Positions 36,501 to 47,000 of a DNA stretch of 64,000 nt are shown in pieces; the first letter of the stretch is position 1, and every line of letters begins with the position of its first letter. Made by a program: the position numbers and the translations under genes. Origin of the DNA: Pleodorina starrii (lineage: Eukaryota; Chlorophyta; Chlorophyceae; Chlamydomonadales; Volvocaceae); contig BRXU01000004.1 in the NCBI GenBank assembly GCA_030267565.1, positions 4,780,501-4,844,500 of the forward strand, in the 5' to 3' direction. The notes under the pieces were generated by a model. The model was not told the origin of the DNA and did no database searches. It was given only the letters and a program-made list of their open reading frames with translations.

Positions 36501-36837
36501 TACGAAAATGAGTTGTGGCGCCTTAAGTGGCCTGGCGCATGTGTCACGTGCGCCCTGATCGAACCCTCTCGGTCAGCGTCGGGGAAGGAAGGCAAACCTG
36601 ATATTACGTAAATAAGAAACAACACAAGGCAGGTGCGGCTGCAAGTGCATGGGAAGGGGGATCGTGGACGGCGTCCCGACAAGTCTCGACACCATCGCGA
36701 CGACACTGCAATGGCAGCGCCCGCTTACCGAGGTTTGCGTCCGCGCTACTCGGGGGAGACTTGCGCTTGTAGCCAGACAACGCCTGGGCGTCCCCATTGG
36801 TCTGATCGGCCATTTCAGCAACTTTCGAACCGTCCAT
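30517..36837 (-). CDS. PDC: Pyruvate decarboxylase, minus-strand copy (complete)
   Basis: Fourteen minus-strand exons: 36837-36729, 36378-36319, 36107-35955, 35765-35493, 35176-35024, 34718-34601, 34276-34188, 33772-33720, 32814-32700, 32187-32087, 31947-31859, 31658-31425, 31147-31063, 30687-30517. All phases agree and give 600 aa. The enzyme decarboxylates pyruvate to acetaldehyde with thiamine diphosphate and Mg2+, the first step of ethanol fermentation. Visible signatures: catalytic Glu in [17 protein letters not shown]; the His pair in [34 protein letters not shown]; and the ThDP/Mg motif [11 protein letters not shown] ending [10 protein letters not shown]. The start used is 36837; an in-frame Met at 36885 would add 16 residues. 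No obvious organelle targeting peptide. Introns 8 and 9 carry large minisatellites missing from the plus-strand paralogue. Its first exon ([16 protein letters not shown]...) is unlike that of the paralogue. Confidence 0.95.
32259..32456. repeat. (GGGCGGC)n 7-bp repeat in PDC intron 9
   Basis: About 28 tandem copies of a GGGCGGC heptamer, one with a substitution near 32391, inside the intron 32188-32699 of the minus-strand PDC. The matching intron of the plus copy (63408-63619) lacks it. The G-rich plus strand could form G-quadruplexes; on the transcript it is C-rich. Confidence 0.95.
33174..33537. repeat. 18-bp minisatellite in PDC intron 8
   Basis: About 20 copies of ATGACCCGACCTGACCCT with variants CCAT/CCGT and CCAAC, inside intron 32815-33719. 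Absent from the equivalent intron of the plus-strand paralogue (62236-63292). Because the unit is a multiple of three, it opens repetitive reading frames on both strands that are not genes. Confidence 0.95.
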
Positions 36838-37179
36838 GCCAACGAATCTACGCCTAAGTTTTGCAACAGAACTTGTTTGGGACAATTACTTGATAGGCAA
36901 TCAAGTGGCCGATTTCTTCTTATAACTAGTACACTCGCGGAATCTTGCAGAAGACAGAGGTAATCAAGGCCGATTACGGCATAACACTCGACACAGTGTA
37001 ACGCATGGAAACTTAGTTACAGGCATTTGCAACGTTTGTATACTTGTCACTTGTCATAGCTGCACGTGGTAAATAAATGCTTCAATCAGAAAATGATTTT
37101 TGCGCTTCCGTAATTGGTAATCCCACTCCCGAATGTGGACAGTTATGACTTTACAATACGCTATGGGCATACTTTACAA
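36838..37179. promoter_or_regulatory. Upstream region of minus-strand PDC
   Basis: AT-rich for this genome (for example 36895-37100), without a recognisable coding frame, and adjoining the duplicated segment that starts at 37180. Presumed promoter and 5' UTR of the minus-strand PDC. No specific hypoxia-type element identified. Confidence 0.4.
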
Positions 37180-38200
37180 CTTTCCAGATAAAATTGAACG
37201 CTTTGATCAATGCCGCATATCAAGAACACCAACGGGCCAGATGGTTGAACAGGTGCCGACAGTTGATCCCCGTCGAAGGCGGAAGCCCGAAACGCGTCAA
37301 TGGGGTGCATATAGCGCAGGCATCTCGCCTTACCTTGCGTTCTTAGAACTACATTAAAAACAATGACTTTTGATAGTCGCTGATGTCAATGCCCCAAAAG
37401 CAGGAAAACTGCACAGCAGCAGCATACCAGCGTCCGTCGATATCCCACACAAACGAGCATTATCCCGCCGCGATGCATCATCAAATACGCTGGTGAGACC
37501 TAGGCAATTGTCTCTCCCAAAAGGTCCACAGAGTCGTGCACTTCAGAACAGTGGGAAGGTGTATCCGTAAGTCACACAAGGATGTCTCAACCCGATCATG
37601 TCAGGGTGCTGTTTACCCTGCATTTTTCGCACAGTAAACAGGTGCGAGCCTAAAATCGCAGCAGCAATAACCAAGGACGTCCAACAGGCCAGGAGTGATT
37701 GCCGCCTGGCCAGGCCTGGCTGTCCTTCGCCATTGATGGCTCTCCCACGTGCTGCTGAAAGGAAGACCCATACCATCTTTACTGAATGTGTTCGACACCG
37801 TGGCGACGAAAGCCACTCTGCGTCATAGTCACGTCGGAGGACCCGCGGACCCCTCCAACGGGAAAACCGGATCAGAGTCTAATCGAAGGCAATAGTAACG
37901 ACCACAACTCCCCTTATGACAACTTTGGTTGTTTGTCTGTCGGCAGCAAAGGCACGTGGTTCTTCTACGAACGGAATGAATGGCGTCATCACAGCTGTAC
38001 GGACTGGCGAGGGCCCTTTGGACGCCGCACAGCACCGACGACGCACATCCCGCGGAAAAATCTTCACCCAGCACTCCCACTGCCTTATTGCTGTCGAACA
38101 CTTGACTCACAACAGCACAAAAATGAGTTCCGTGAATTCGTTCGAAGTCGTGGGCACCGTCACCGGCGACGTCGACGCGCCCCGCGGCGCGCCGCCGGCC
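37180..38200 (+). repeat. Segmental repeat, left copy (PDC upstream region plus first codons)
   Basis: About 1.02 kb that aligns colinearly with 57814-58833: both contain AAATTGAACGCTT near the start, GGAGGACCCGCGGACCCCTC in the middle, and the PDC first-exon start at the end. Divergence is modest, with substitutions and small indels. The similarity stops abruptly after GCGCCGCCGGCC at 38200. Confidence 0.9.
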
Positions 38201-38284
38201 TCTGTGTTGGGCCATCGTGGTGAGGCTGAGTCGCAGTGTTTCTGCGCAATGTCGCATGATGCGAGTGGCTATCTTAAGATATGA
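38123..38284 (+). pseudogene. Truncated PDC first exon (5' fragment)
   Basis: Starts [20 protein letters not shown], identical to the start of the plus-strand PDC at 58756, and keeps 26 codons of that exon up to 38200. It then runs into unrelated sequence and stops at 38284 (53 codons in all). The ThDP enzyme body and the exon-1 donor site are missing, so it cannot encode PDC. It still sits behind a copy of the PDC upstream region and might be transcribed. Confidence 0.85.
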
Positions 38285-39683
38285 GTATATATTCGGGAGA
38301 AAAAATTGGAATTTTGAAGATACTTTTGCCGTGCAAAAAGCTGAACATTGGCGAAGTCGTCATCTTGTGAATCCTGCAGTGATGGCTGCTGTTGTGGCGG
38401 CAGCTGCTGATGAGTTGGAGACAACTGCCGTGCGTGGTTACGGCAGCTGCTGCTGCTGTGGAAGCGCCACCGCATCGGTGACCTCATGCTTTTGCTGCTG
38501 GGGTTTTAGCTCCTCCTCGTGGCGCCGCTGCTCTTGCTCAAGCTTCTCTTGGCGTCGCTGCTGGTTGGTGGTGTCAGGCTCAGCGGCCGCTTCAAGCGAG
38601 CCTGCTGATACGGCCACGGCGGCACCTACCCCCTAAGAAGTAGTTCCGAAGAAGGGGATACCGTAGGCGCCGCCGTGGCCGTATCAGCAGGCTCGCTTGA
38701 AGCGGCTCGCTTGAAGCGGGAAACTAGGTGACTCACGGCACGTGTAACGGTTACACGAAATCGACCCCAGTGAGTACCCTCAGTACTCCAGCAGCAGCAG
38801 CAGCAGCCAATCATTGGCTGACGTTGCTTGCTCGCAATACCGTTGAAACCGCTCGAAGTGAATCCATGAAATCCTTGTCTACTTCCCAAATGGCATCAAG
38901 ATAATTCAACACTCCTGCACAAATAACCCACAAACCAACCCCAAAAAAACTCTCGGCGCAGTCGACGCATACAAAATAACAGCCAACCACCAAAAAAACC
39001 ATCAAACGACACCCTTACCAAATAACCTAACATCAACCGCAAACTAAAACAACCAAAAGCCACACCATCAGAAAATGAGCACTGCACAACCACCACCAAA
39101 CTGAACAAAAATCCACATGGCACCGGAACCACCAGGCCCCCCAAGTACTCGCTCGTACACTCAGCTCGACACCTATAAAGCCGCGAAAAACGCCTTTCGC
39201 TCACTCACCCCATAAACAAGCTCTTACGCCATTCTATCGACAATCCATCGCCAAGTCGAGTCCAACCGCTAAATCTCCATACCGGAACCCACGTTGTTTG
39301 CTTCTCGTCATCCTTGCGAAGCAAGAACCGATCTAACCGACAGCATATCACGCCACCACAATAGAACCTGCTTTCCGCTCCTCTGAAGCCGCCAAACGTC
39401 ACCACGCTCCCCGCCGAAATCCAAACGCAGAGCCGCCGTCACCTTACCACATCCACCCACCCTTCCTACTCCGACACGCTCCAACCTTTGCAGAAACCTC
39501 TCAGGACGGCTACCGCGGCAAATCGCTACCACGCAACACCATCCGCGAGTGAAGAACCAAATCTCACGTAAGTCGACTCACCTTCCGCGAAAAATCGAAA
39601 TCTGCTGTCTAAACCTTAGCAAGACCGATCATCGCTTAGTAGCCTGCCTATGGCAAATCTTTAGAATAGCCAATTTAGCAGTC
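38203..39683. other. Unassigned repeat-block DNA
   Basis: No intact gene. The minus strand at about 38630-38400 reads a Gln/Glu-rich coiled-coil-like fragment (QRRQEKLEQEQRRHEEELKP), possibly a gag or host gene remnant. 38880-39560 is AC-rich on the + strand and compositionally unlike host genes, with only short minus-strand frames. A hairpin lies at 38589-38703. Confidence 0.4.
38589..38703. repeat. Short inverted repeat (35-bp perfect arms)
   Basis: Arm 38589-38623 (GCTTCAAGCGAGCCTGCTGA...) is the exact reverse complement of 38669-38703, separated by 45 bp that itself partly pairs. A further GGCTCGCTTGAAGCGG copy follows at 38704-38719. May be a MITE-like remnant or a hairpin RNA source. 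Confidence 0.85.
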
Positions 39684-40287
39684 AGAGAGGACGATGACTA
39701 CGAGAACGTGGAACCCGATGGACGGCAGCAGCCCCGAAAGCGACAGCGCCCAGACCTCAAGGAGCGGCGGGTGCAGTGTGACCGCGCGGTGTGGCCAGTT
39801 CGTTGGCGCCGGTGCTATCAAGCAGCACCAACGCGGGAGACCGTGCCAGCTTCAAGCGGCAGCTGGCGGTAAGAGCATGTAAGAGCATTTCCACGTTTCA
39901 GAAGTTTTACATTGGCAACAGTCGCGTCTGCCAATAGCGGCCAACCTCCACACATACATCTGATCGCGATGCCATGAATGAAAGCCATAATTCCTGTAGC
40001 AAGACAATTATTATGGCATCACGATAAGATGTGTGGAGGTTGGCTATTGGCAGACGCGACTGTTGCCAATGTAAAACTACTGAAACGTGAAAATGCTCTT
40101 ACCGCCAGCTGCCGCTTGAAGCTGGCACGGTCTCCCGCGTTGGTGCTGCTTGATAGCACCGGCGCCAACGAACTGGCCACACCGCGCGGTCACACTGCAC
40201 CCGCCGCTCCTTGAGGTCTGGGCGCTGTCGCTTTCGGGGCTGCTGCCGTCCATCGGGTTCCACGTTCTCGTAGTCATCGTCCTCTCT
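39684..40287. repeat. Long near-perfect inverted repeat (hairpin, 37-nt loop)
   Basis: Left arm 39684-39975 and right arm 40013-40287 are reverse complements over about 275 bp, with few mismatches and one 10-bp duplication (GTAAGAGCAT) in the left arm. The loop is 39976-40012. Both arms carry the same coding-like sequence (DDDYENVEPDGRQQPRKRQR). A transcript through it would fold into a ~275-bp duplex. Confidence 0.92.
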
Positions 40288-40455
40288 ATCCTGGTAGCCT
40301 AAGCCTGCTGCATAGTAGTCCTCCTCGTAGGCCATGGACACCGAGGGCACGCACCCGGCTGTCGCGGTCTTGCACAAACACGTTTCGCGAGGACCGCCTG
40401 TGCAGTCTAAGATAGATGAAAGCTCTTTGGGTTGAAAGAAATCGGGAGAGCACAA
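40099..40455 (-). pseudogene. Gene-fragment-like ORF running into the hairpin arm
   Basis: 118-codon minus-strand frame that starts outside the inverted repeat and enters its right arm. The segment MAYEEDYYAAGLGYQDRED followed by a basic PRKRQRPDLKERR stretch has protein-like composition and may be a captured fragment of a host gene. No family recognised. Without introns, partner exons or a clear promoter I regard it as a fragment. Confidence 0.35.
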
Positions 40456-40598
40456 CGGTCAACTAGTGAGGACCAGCAGGACCAACTACTTCTCAACTTT
40501 GCAAAGCTCTATTACAAACGCTCGGGGGCATTTCCCACTGGCTGCGAGATATAGGCGGTAGTGGGTTGAATCGAGAGTTGGGAGCGAGGGTGTTGTGA

Positions 40599-41171
40599 GT
40601 GAGGGCGGAGGGAGGGGTAAGGTTAATATTCGCGTGCAATGCTTTGACCCGCCGTCGAGTGCAGTCCGCTATGACCCCTGAAGTGATGAAGACCGATAAA
40701 GGAGTTAAAGCAAAGGATTTCTTGTGTGTACAGTTCCCTGGTTACACCGACGATGCAGACAAGCGGCTGTCTAAGTACAAGCGTGCGGGCCTGGTGCTGC
40801 CCACAGCAGCGGCATTCTACAGCGAGAAAGCCCGACACGACTTCGAGGTGCCTGCGGTCACATCCCGTCCAGAGCTCGACGCTCAGCTTCAGCGATGTCT
40901 GGACAAGTACGTCTTCGACCCACGGGCCACGACACGCACCAGGACACCTGTCGAAACTTACAGACTCGAACTTTCATTGAACATGCAGAGAGGTGCAGCT
41001 TTCCTTACAACCGTACAGCATCGTACGGTACGGCAGGGGTGGGTGGGTGGTCTTGGGGGGGTCCGCGAACATTTTTGGGCGGGGCCCCAGCGCGAAGCGC
41101 CCAGGGGGGCCCCGCCCTGTCGCCGTAGCGCCTCTAGCGTAGCTAGAGAAGCGGAGGACTTACTCGATTAA
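40599..41171 (+). CDS. Orphan ORF, function unknown (possibly a fragment)
   Basis: 190-codon frame. From MTPEVMKTDKGVKAKDFLCV through GYTDDADKRLSKYKRAG to LQRCLDKYVFDPR (about 40671-40920) the composition is that of a real folded protein, unlike the Pro/Ala/Arg shadow frames around it. The C-terminal third runs into G/C-rich repeat (GGGCGGGGCCCC near 41079) and is probably not native. I do not recognise the domain. Placed within the repeat-rich block, it may be a captured host fragment or a piece of an unrecognised transposon ORF. Confidence 0.35.
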   Translation: MRAEGGVRLIFACNALTRRRVQSAMTPEVMKTDKGVKAKDFLCVQFPGYTDDADKRLSKYKRAGLVLPTAAAFYSEKARHDFEVPAVTSRPELDAQLQRCLDKYVFDPRATTRTRTPVETYRLELSLNMQRGAAFLTTVQHRTVRQGWVGGLGGVREHFWAGPQREAPRGAPPCRRSASSVAREAEDLLD

Positions 41172-41456
41172 ATGGTGTCCGTCCGTCCGTGTGTCAGATG
41201 TAATTTGGATTTTCCGGAATTTCGCTTTTCGTTTCGGCATTTCGGATAGCATAGTGCATCCTGTATAGCTGATATGCGTTCGTTCATGTGTTCATTCAAG
41301 TTGAAGTTTGAAATAGTAACAGCTGATCGCGGCCGAAGTCGCATCAACGTCTCCGCGCGTAGAAATCATCACAATCGCTGTCAAAATTTAAATAATGGAA
41401 TTGTGACATGGCGGCGCGATGTGGATTGTATTGCTATCATGAAGTAGAGTTGCTCG
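41172..41456. other. Unassigned AT-richer spacer
   Basis: 285 bp without coding signal between the orphan ORF and the satellite; includes a short CCGT repeat near 41178. Confidence 0.4.
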
Positions 41457-42848
41457 GCTCCGAAACCCCGACGCGTAAAGTGCGTAAATTTCTTTTGCGT
41501 CGCGGGATGTGCTGCTCGCGTATAGATATATCATAGAAATCATTTATGTGCGATATCATAGCGTTAGGCTTGTCAAAGTTAGTCGCCTTGCGATTTGCGA
41601 GGAAAATGCGCGCTACTTAGGATGCTGCATAGCGTAGCGTAGCGTTGCATAGCGTTGCGTAGCGGATCGTAACGAAGCATAGCGGAGCGTATCGCGAATA
41701 TAGCGTCGCATCGTGTAGTCGGCGAATAAAGTCGTGCGGCTCGCGTCGTCGCCGCTCGTTATTCGTTGCCGCTCGCCGCCGCTCATCGCCGCGTAGCGTA
41801 GCGTAGTGTAGCATCGCGTCGCTTACCATAGTGTAGTGCAGCGTGCACGATCGTAAATCGGCTCCGAAACCCCGACGCGTAAACTGCGTAAATTTTTTTC
41901 GCGTCACGGGATGTGCTGCTCGCATATAGATATATCATAGAAATCATTTATGTGCGATATCATAGCGTTAGGCTTGTCAAAGTTAGTCGCCTTGCGATTT
42001 GCGAAGAAAATGAGATTGTGCACTCGCGCTACTTAGGATGCTGCATAGCGTAGCGTAGCGTACCGTAGCGTAGCGTAGCATAGCGTAACGTTGCAAAGCG
42101 TTGCGTAGCGGATCGTAACGAAGCATAGCGGAGCGTATCGCGGAGCATAGCGTCGCGTCGTGTAGTCGGCGAATAAAGTCGTGCGCGCCTGCGCCACGCT
42201 CCACTACGTTCTGCTGCGCTTCGTTACGCTGTCGCTCGCTCGCTCGCACGCTCCGCTGCGCTTGGCTCAAAGTTAGTCGCCACTCGTCGCGACTCGTCGC
42301 GGCTCGCGTCGTCGCCGCTCGTTATTCGTTGCCGCTCGCCGCCGCTCACCGCCGTGTAGCGTAGCATCGCGTCGCGTACCATAGTATAGTGCAGCGTGAA
42401 CGATCGTAAATCGCACGTCACACTTCAATGTGCACGATTGAAGTCGCGCACGCGCCTTCCCGTGGAGCATAGTGTAGTATAGCATCGTGTCACGACGCGT
42501 CGCGTCACGTGCACGATCGCATTGCAATGCTACGCAACACAACACGACGTCGCGTCGTCGCGTCATGTAGCCTAGCGTAGCGTAGCGTAGCATAGCGTTG
42601 CGTAGCGGATCGTAATGGAGCGTAGCGGAGCATATTGTGGAGCATCGCGGAGCGTAGCATAGCGTCGCATCGCGTCATGTAATGTAGTGTAGCGTCGCGT
42701 TGCGTCGCGTCGCATCGCGTCGTGTCATGTCGCGTCGCGTCGTGTTGCGTCGCGTCGCATCGTATCGTGTCACGTTACGTCGCGTTACGTTACGTCGCGT
42801 TACGTCGCGTCACGTCGCGTCGCATAGCGTCGCGTCGCATCGTGTAGT
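41457..42848. repeat. TAGCG/CGCGT-rich satellite with ~400-bp higher-order unit (left part)
   Basis: A unit beginning GCTCCGAAACCCCGACGCGT at about 41459 recurs at about 41863 (period ~404 bp); the second copy is longer because of an insertion near 42188-42300. The rest is a degenerate pentamer array (TAGCG, GTAGC, CGTCG). Frames on the minus strand are repeat artefacts. The array resumes at 49798 after the LINE. Confidence 0.85.
42842..42848. repeat. Candidate target-site duplication (3' side of LINE)
   Basis: GTGTAGT here and at 49798-49804 flank the LINE. Joining the flanks across one copy recreates the GTGTAGTGCAGCG found elsewhere in the satellite (near 41833). Confidence 0.65.
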
Positions 42849-44070
42849 TAACGGGTGTTACACTGTGGGCGACTCGCCCTGAGACAGGACGAGCACCGGG
42901 GGCCCTGACCGGGCCGAGACACAGCGCAGGGGCGGGCGCGCGGCTACGTCCGTCTGTTCCGCCGCGCGTGCCTCACTCCCTCACTCGCGTCAGCCAGGGG
43001 CACCCACCACGGCCCCTGGCCAACCAACTCAGCGGCGCAGACGACTGCGGGCCGCGCTTAGCGGGAGCCACGCGAGAGGCGTCACACACCTCAACCAAAA
43101 ACACCCTACCAAGACTAGCTACCACCCCCCACCTGGCCAGCCTCCTCGCACGCTCACGGGGCTCTAGAGCTCTACGCAAAGAGTGCCTCTGAACGCCCTC
43201 TACCCCTGGGGCAGGGGCCCACGACAACGGGGCGGCACCACCGCAGCCCAGAAAAAAAACGAGGCAAGGGAAAGCCCACCTAGGCCCCCAGACAAGGTCC
43301 CTCACGAGAACGAGGGGCTGAGTCCCCTCACCAAGGGCTCCCACGAAAGCCAGCACAGCAAGGAGCCCAACTGCCACAACGAACACGACAACCAAGGTGC
43401 TGCTGCAGGAACCGCTCACTAAAGCACCCAACCACACGTTGGCCCGCCAGGCGGCCTCCTCCTGGGGGCTACAGGTTCCCCGACACTGCCCAGTGCGGGG
43501 CAAAACAAACACCCACGGCCGCGGGGGGGATGACAAGCCGGCGCGGCGCCCCCCTGGAAAACCCACTACGGGGCACGGCTCATAGGCGCTGCCTGCCCTC
43601 GCCTACCACGCAGAGAAAACCTGCCCCTCCGTCCCTGGCCGCCTGCGGAGCCCAGCACCACCTACCCTCCCTCTGCAACCCCTCCCTCTCCACCTCTCCC
43701 TCTCCCTAAAGCGCCAAAACTGCAGGCCTCCCGCGCCGCACTCCTCAGCCGCCAGACAGCACAAAACCGCCCCTTACTCCTCGACGGGCCCCGTCTCCCG
43801 GGAAGAGGGTACACACCCACACTCACACCAGACAAAGCACACAGGCCTGCTCCTTCCCCTCCCTGCTAGCCCACGAGACCCTCGGCCAGGAAACCCTTGC
43901 CCGCACGCCCAGCCCTCCCCTTGCCCACCGCCCTTCCTGCTCTCCTCGCTCCACTCGCCCTCTCCAGGCTCCCCCCCCAGCCCTCCAATCCCCCCCACCC
44001 TCCTCCCCCCCACCGCCCGCTCCCTCCTCCCCTCCAACCAACGCCCCTGCCCCGTCACTAGCACAGCTGC

Positions 44071-47000
44071 TTAGGCCGTGATCTCCACCGGGGCTGCGCA
44101 CCGCATTCGCTCCTCAACGACCGCTAGGATGGGGTGCTGCGGCCCCACTCTGTCCCAGCCGTGCCGGGGGGTCTCCAGCGCCGCGAACGAGCGCAAGCGC
44201 GCCCAGAAGTCCGTCACCGCGCGGGCGCGCGCCCGTTCCAGCGGCGAGGCTTCGGCTGCACCCCGTGCTGCTGCCGCTGCTGCCCCTACTGCTGCCGCCG
44301 CCGCTTCCCCCGCCGCCACCTCTCCGGCCCCTGCTTCCTGCGTCGGTGATTCACCCGCGGGGGCGTTCAGCGCGGGTCCCTCCTGCTGTGTTGCCCCTCC
44401 CTCCCGGGCGAAGAAGTCGGTGATGGCCCGCTGGCGCGGTCCCTGTCGCTGGGGCTGCTCTGGCTGGGGCTGCACCTGTTGCTGCTGCTGTTGCTGCTGC
44501 TGCCCCGTCGCTGCTGCGGCCCCATCCCGCCCCTGCCTTCGGGTTGCTGCTCGAAGGCAGCACCTTCCGACTTCCATGGCGGACAGCGCCGCTAGGGCGA
44601 TCACGTCCCAGGGGGCCTGCTCACACCCAGGTGGCGCTTGGGCGAGCCAGAGTTGCTGCCGGGTGGTGGTGGCCCCCGCTGCTGCTTGGGGGGGTGGCAG
44701 GTGCCGGTCGATCTGCTCCCGAACGGCCCTCGCGACCGGGCATTCCCAGAAGTGGTGCAGTCGCGGGGAGCAGGGTCGGCCGGCATCGGCCTCCCCATAG
44801 GCCCCGCACCCGCACGCCTCAATGGGCACCCGGACCAGGTGTGTGTTGCCAGGCAGGGGTACGCCGTCCACCGCTAGGCGCCACATAGTCTCCTTGTTGT
44901 CGTTCTCCCAGCGCACTCCGGACCACAGGCGTGCCTGGGTTGCCCGGAAACGGCTGAGCTCGGCGGCGAGGTGGGGAGGCGCCTGGTTCTCCGGCGTGCT
45001 CAGGGCCTCCCGCACAAACTTGGTGACCAAAGCCACTCGCCGCTCGCTGGCCGGCCCGTCCTGTAGTTGTGTCGCCTGGCTGACCGTCAGGCGGCGGAGC
45101 GGCACTGCGTCCGTTCCCCCGGGAAGGCGCCACCCCAGTCGCCCGACGATCATGGCCATCACCTGCGCGCAAACTGGCGGTGGCGGTGCCGGCGGTTGCT
45201 GTTGCTGCTGGAGTCCTTCCGCCTCCGCCTGCTGCCGCTGCTGCTGTAGCCTGGTCTCCACCACACCCGCTGCCTCCAGCCAGGCCGGGCTGATATCGTT
45301 ATGCAAGGCCCCCAGAGCTGCACGGGCCGTTTCCTTGTCCTGCAGCTGGGCTGGGGTCGCGGCTGGGTCGAGGTGCTCCCGGGCCCACTCATGCCAGGCC
45401 GCTCCTTGGAGGGTGGTGGCTTGGCTGCCGTCCAGTGTCACCCATACCCGTACCAGGTCTCCTACCGTGCGCAGTTTCCTGCATGACGTTAGCCCCGCAT
45501 GGTATGCTTCCAGGCCCGGTCGACGGCTGACGGCCACGACGTTTGCGTCGTTGGCGGCGTTGGGCAGCAGCGGGTTGCCCCACAGCGCGGCCCCCCAGCA
45601 CCAGTCGCCGGGCACCAGCGGAGATCTGCCAATGTCCTCCGGCGGTGGCAGGTGCCCCAGGGCCCCCACGATCCGGCTGATGTCGGCGGGCAGGTCGCTG
45701 CCGCCGAGCCAGGGCCCCGTGGCCCGGGCAGTTGTCAGGGCCCACGGCTGGAAAGCGGGGTGGACGAGCTCCAGGTAGGCGGACAGTGTGCGGATCCAAG
45801 GGTGTAGGACCCTGGCCTCACTGCCGGCTGCCACTGCCCCCCCGCCATCCCCGCCTGCCTCCGCGGCCGCCTCAGCTCCCACACCCCCTTCCCCATCTCC
45901 TGCCGTCGGCATAGCCTGCGCCATGAAGCGTACGGCCCAGACCGCGTGGCGCGCGCGAATGTGTTGGGAGAGCGGTAGCAGGCCAAAGCCCCCGGCCGAT
46001 GGGTGGCCGGCCAGGAGACTGCTGGGTATGCCGGTGAGGCGCTGGCCCCGGTCCTCTGGGCCCTGTCGCCGGTCGACTAGGCGGGCCGTCAGCCGCCCGA
46101 TGTGGTTCAGCGTGCTGTCCGGGGGCGGCCCGCCGTGCTCCATGTGCCAGGTGACCGTTTGCAGGCCGTAGGCTGACGCAGCGGTGGCCCGGCCAAAGGC
46201 CGACAGCGGGAAGCGGGAGAGCCGCTGCATCCGCTTGTAGGCCCCCGCCAGCATCTTGGGCCAGTCGGGCTGCGGGGGGCTGGGCCGGTTGTCCACCGGC
46301 AAGTTCAGGGCTGTGGCGGTGGCGACCACTTTGAGCCCGCCAATGGTTTCCTGCTGCGGCTGGTGTTGCTGCTGCGGTGGCTGCGGCTGTTGCCTGCCCG
46401 CCGGTTGTGGTTGCTGCTGCGGGTTCTCGGCGCCCACCCTCAGAAGCTCTACTTTATCCAGATTGAGGTGTTGGCCTGATGCCCGGGCAAAGGTCTCCAT
46501 GGCCTCGAGGAAGGATGGCACGGACTCCTCGCTCTCGAGCGCCACTTCGGTGTCGTCCGCGAACTGGCAGGCTGTGATGCGGTCTGGAGCACTGGGTAGT
46601 AGTCTGACTCCCACGTCTCGGCTCTGTAGCCAGCATAGCAGGGCCTGAGCGACAAAGAGGTACAGCAGGGGCGCAAGGGGGCACCCCTGCCGCACACCTG
46701 CCTCCATCACGACCAGCCTCGATTTGAAGCCGTTGACCATGGCTCGTGCCTGCGTGTTGCTGAGTAGCAGCTGTACCCAGCTGCACAGCTGCGGGCCCGC
46801 CCCCATCGTCTCCATTGCGGCCAGCAGGAAGCCACGGTCCACCGTGTCGTATGCCTTCGCGAAGTCCAGGAACGCCAGGAGGCCCCGGCGGTTCTGCTTG
46901 CGGAGGAGGTGGGATAGGTGGCACAGGAACATCACGCTGGCCCCGATGAGTCGTTTGGGGAGGAAGGCCGATTGTTCGGGGGAGATGACGCTTCCCAGGG

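Noticed and set aside
41079..41119. GGGCGGGGCCCC...GGGGCCCCGCCC palindrome as a terminator
   Set aside because: Hairpin-type terminators do not apply to nuclear polymerase II genes; likely a transposon or GC-rich repeat remnant.
41617..42593. Minus-strand ORFs in the TAGCG satellite (RYATLRYATL-type repeats)
   Set aside because: Direct translation of a pentamer repeat; periodic peptide with no coding features.
42973..43566. 197-codon minus-strand ORF with hydrophobic stretches
   Set aside because: Lies in the 3' noncoding region of the LINE, low-complexity Val/Leu/Gly/Arg composition, no recognised domain.
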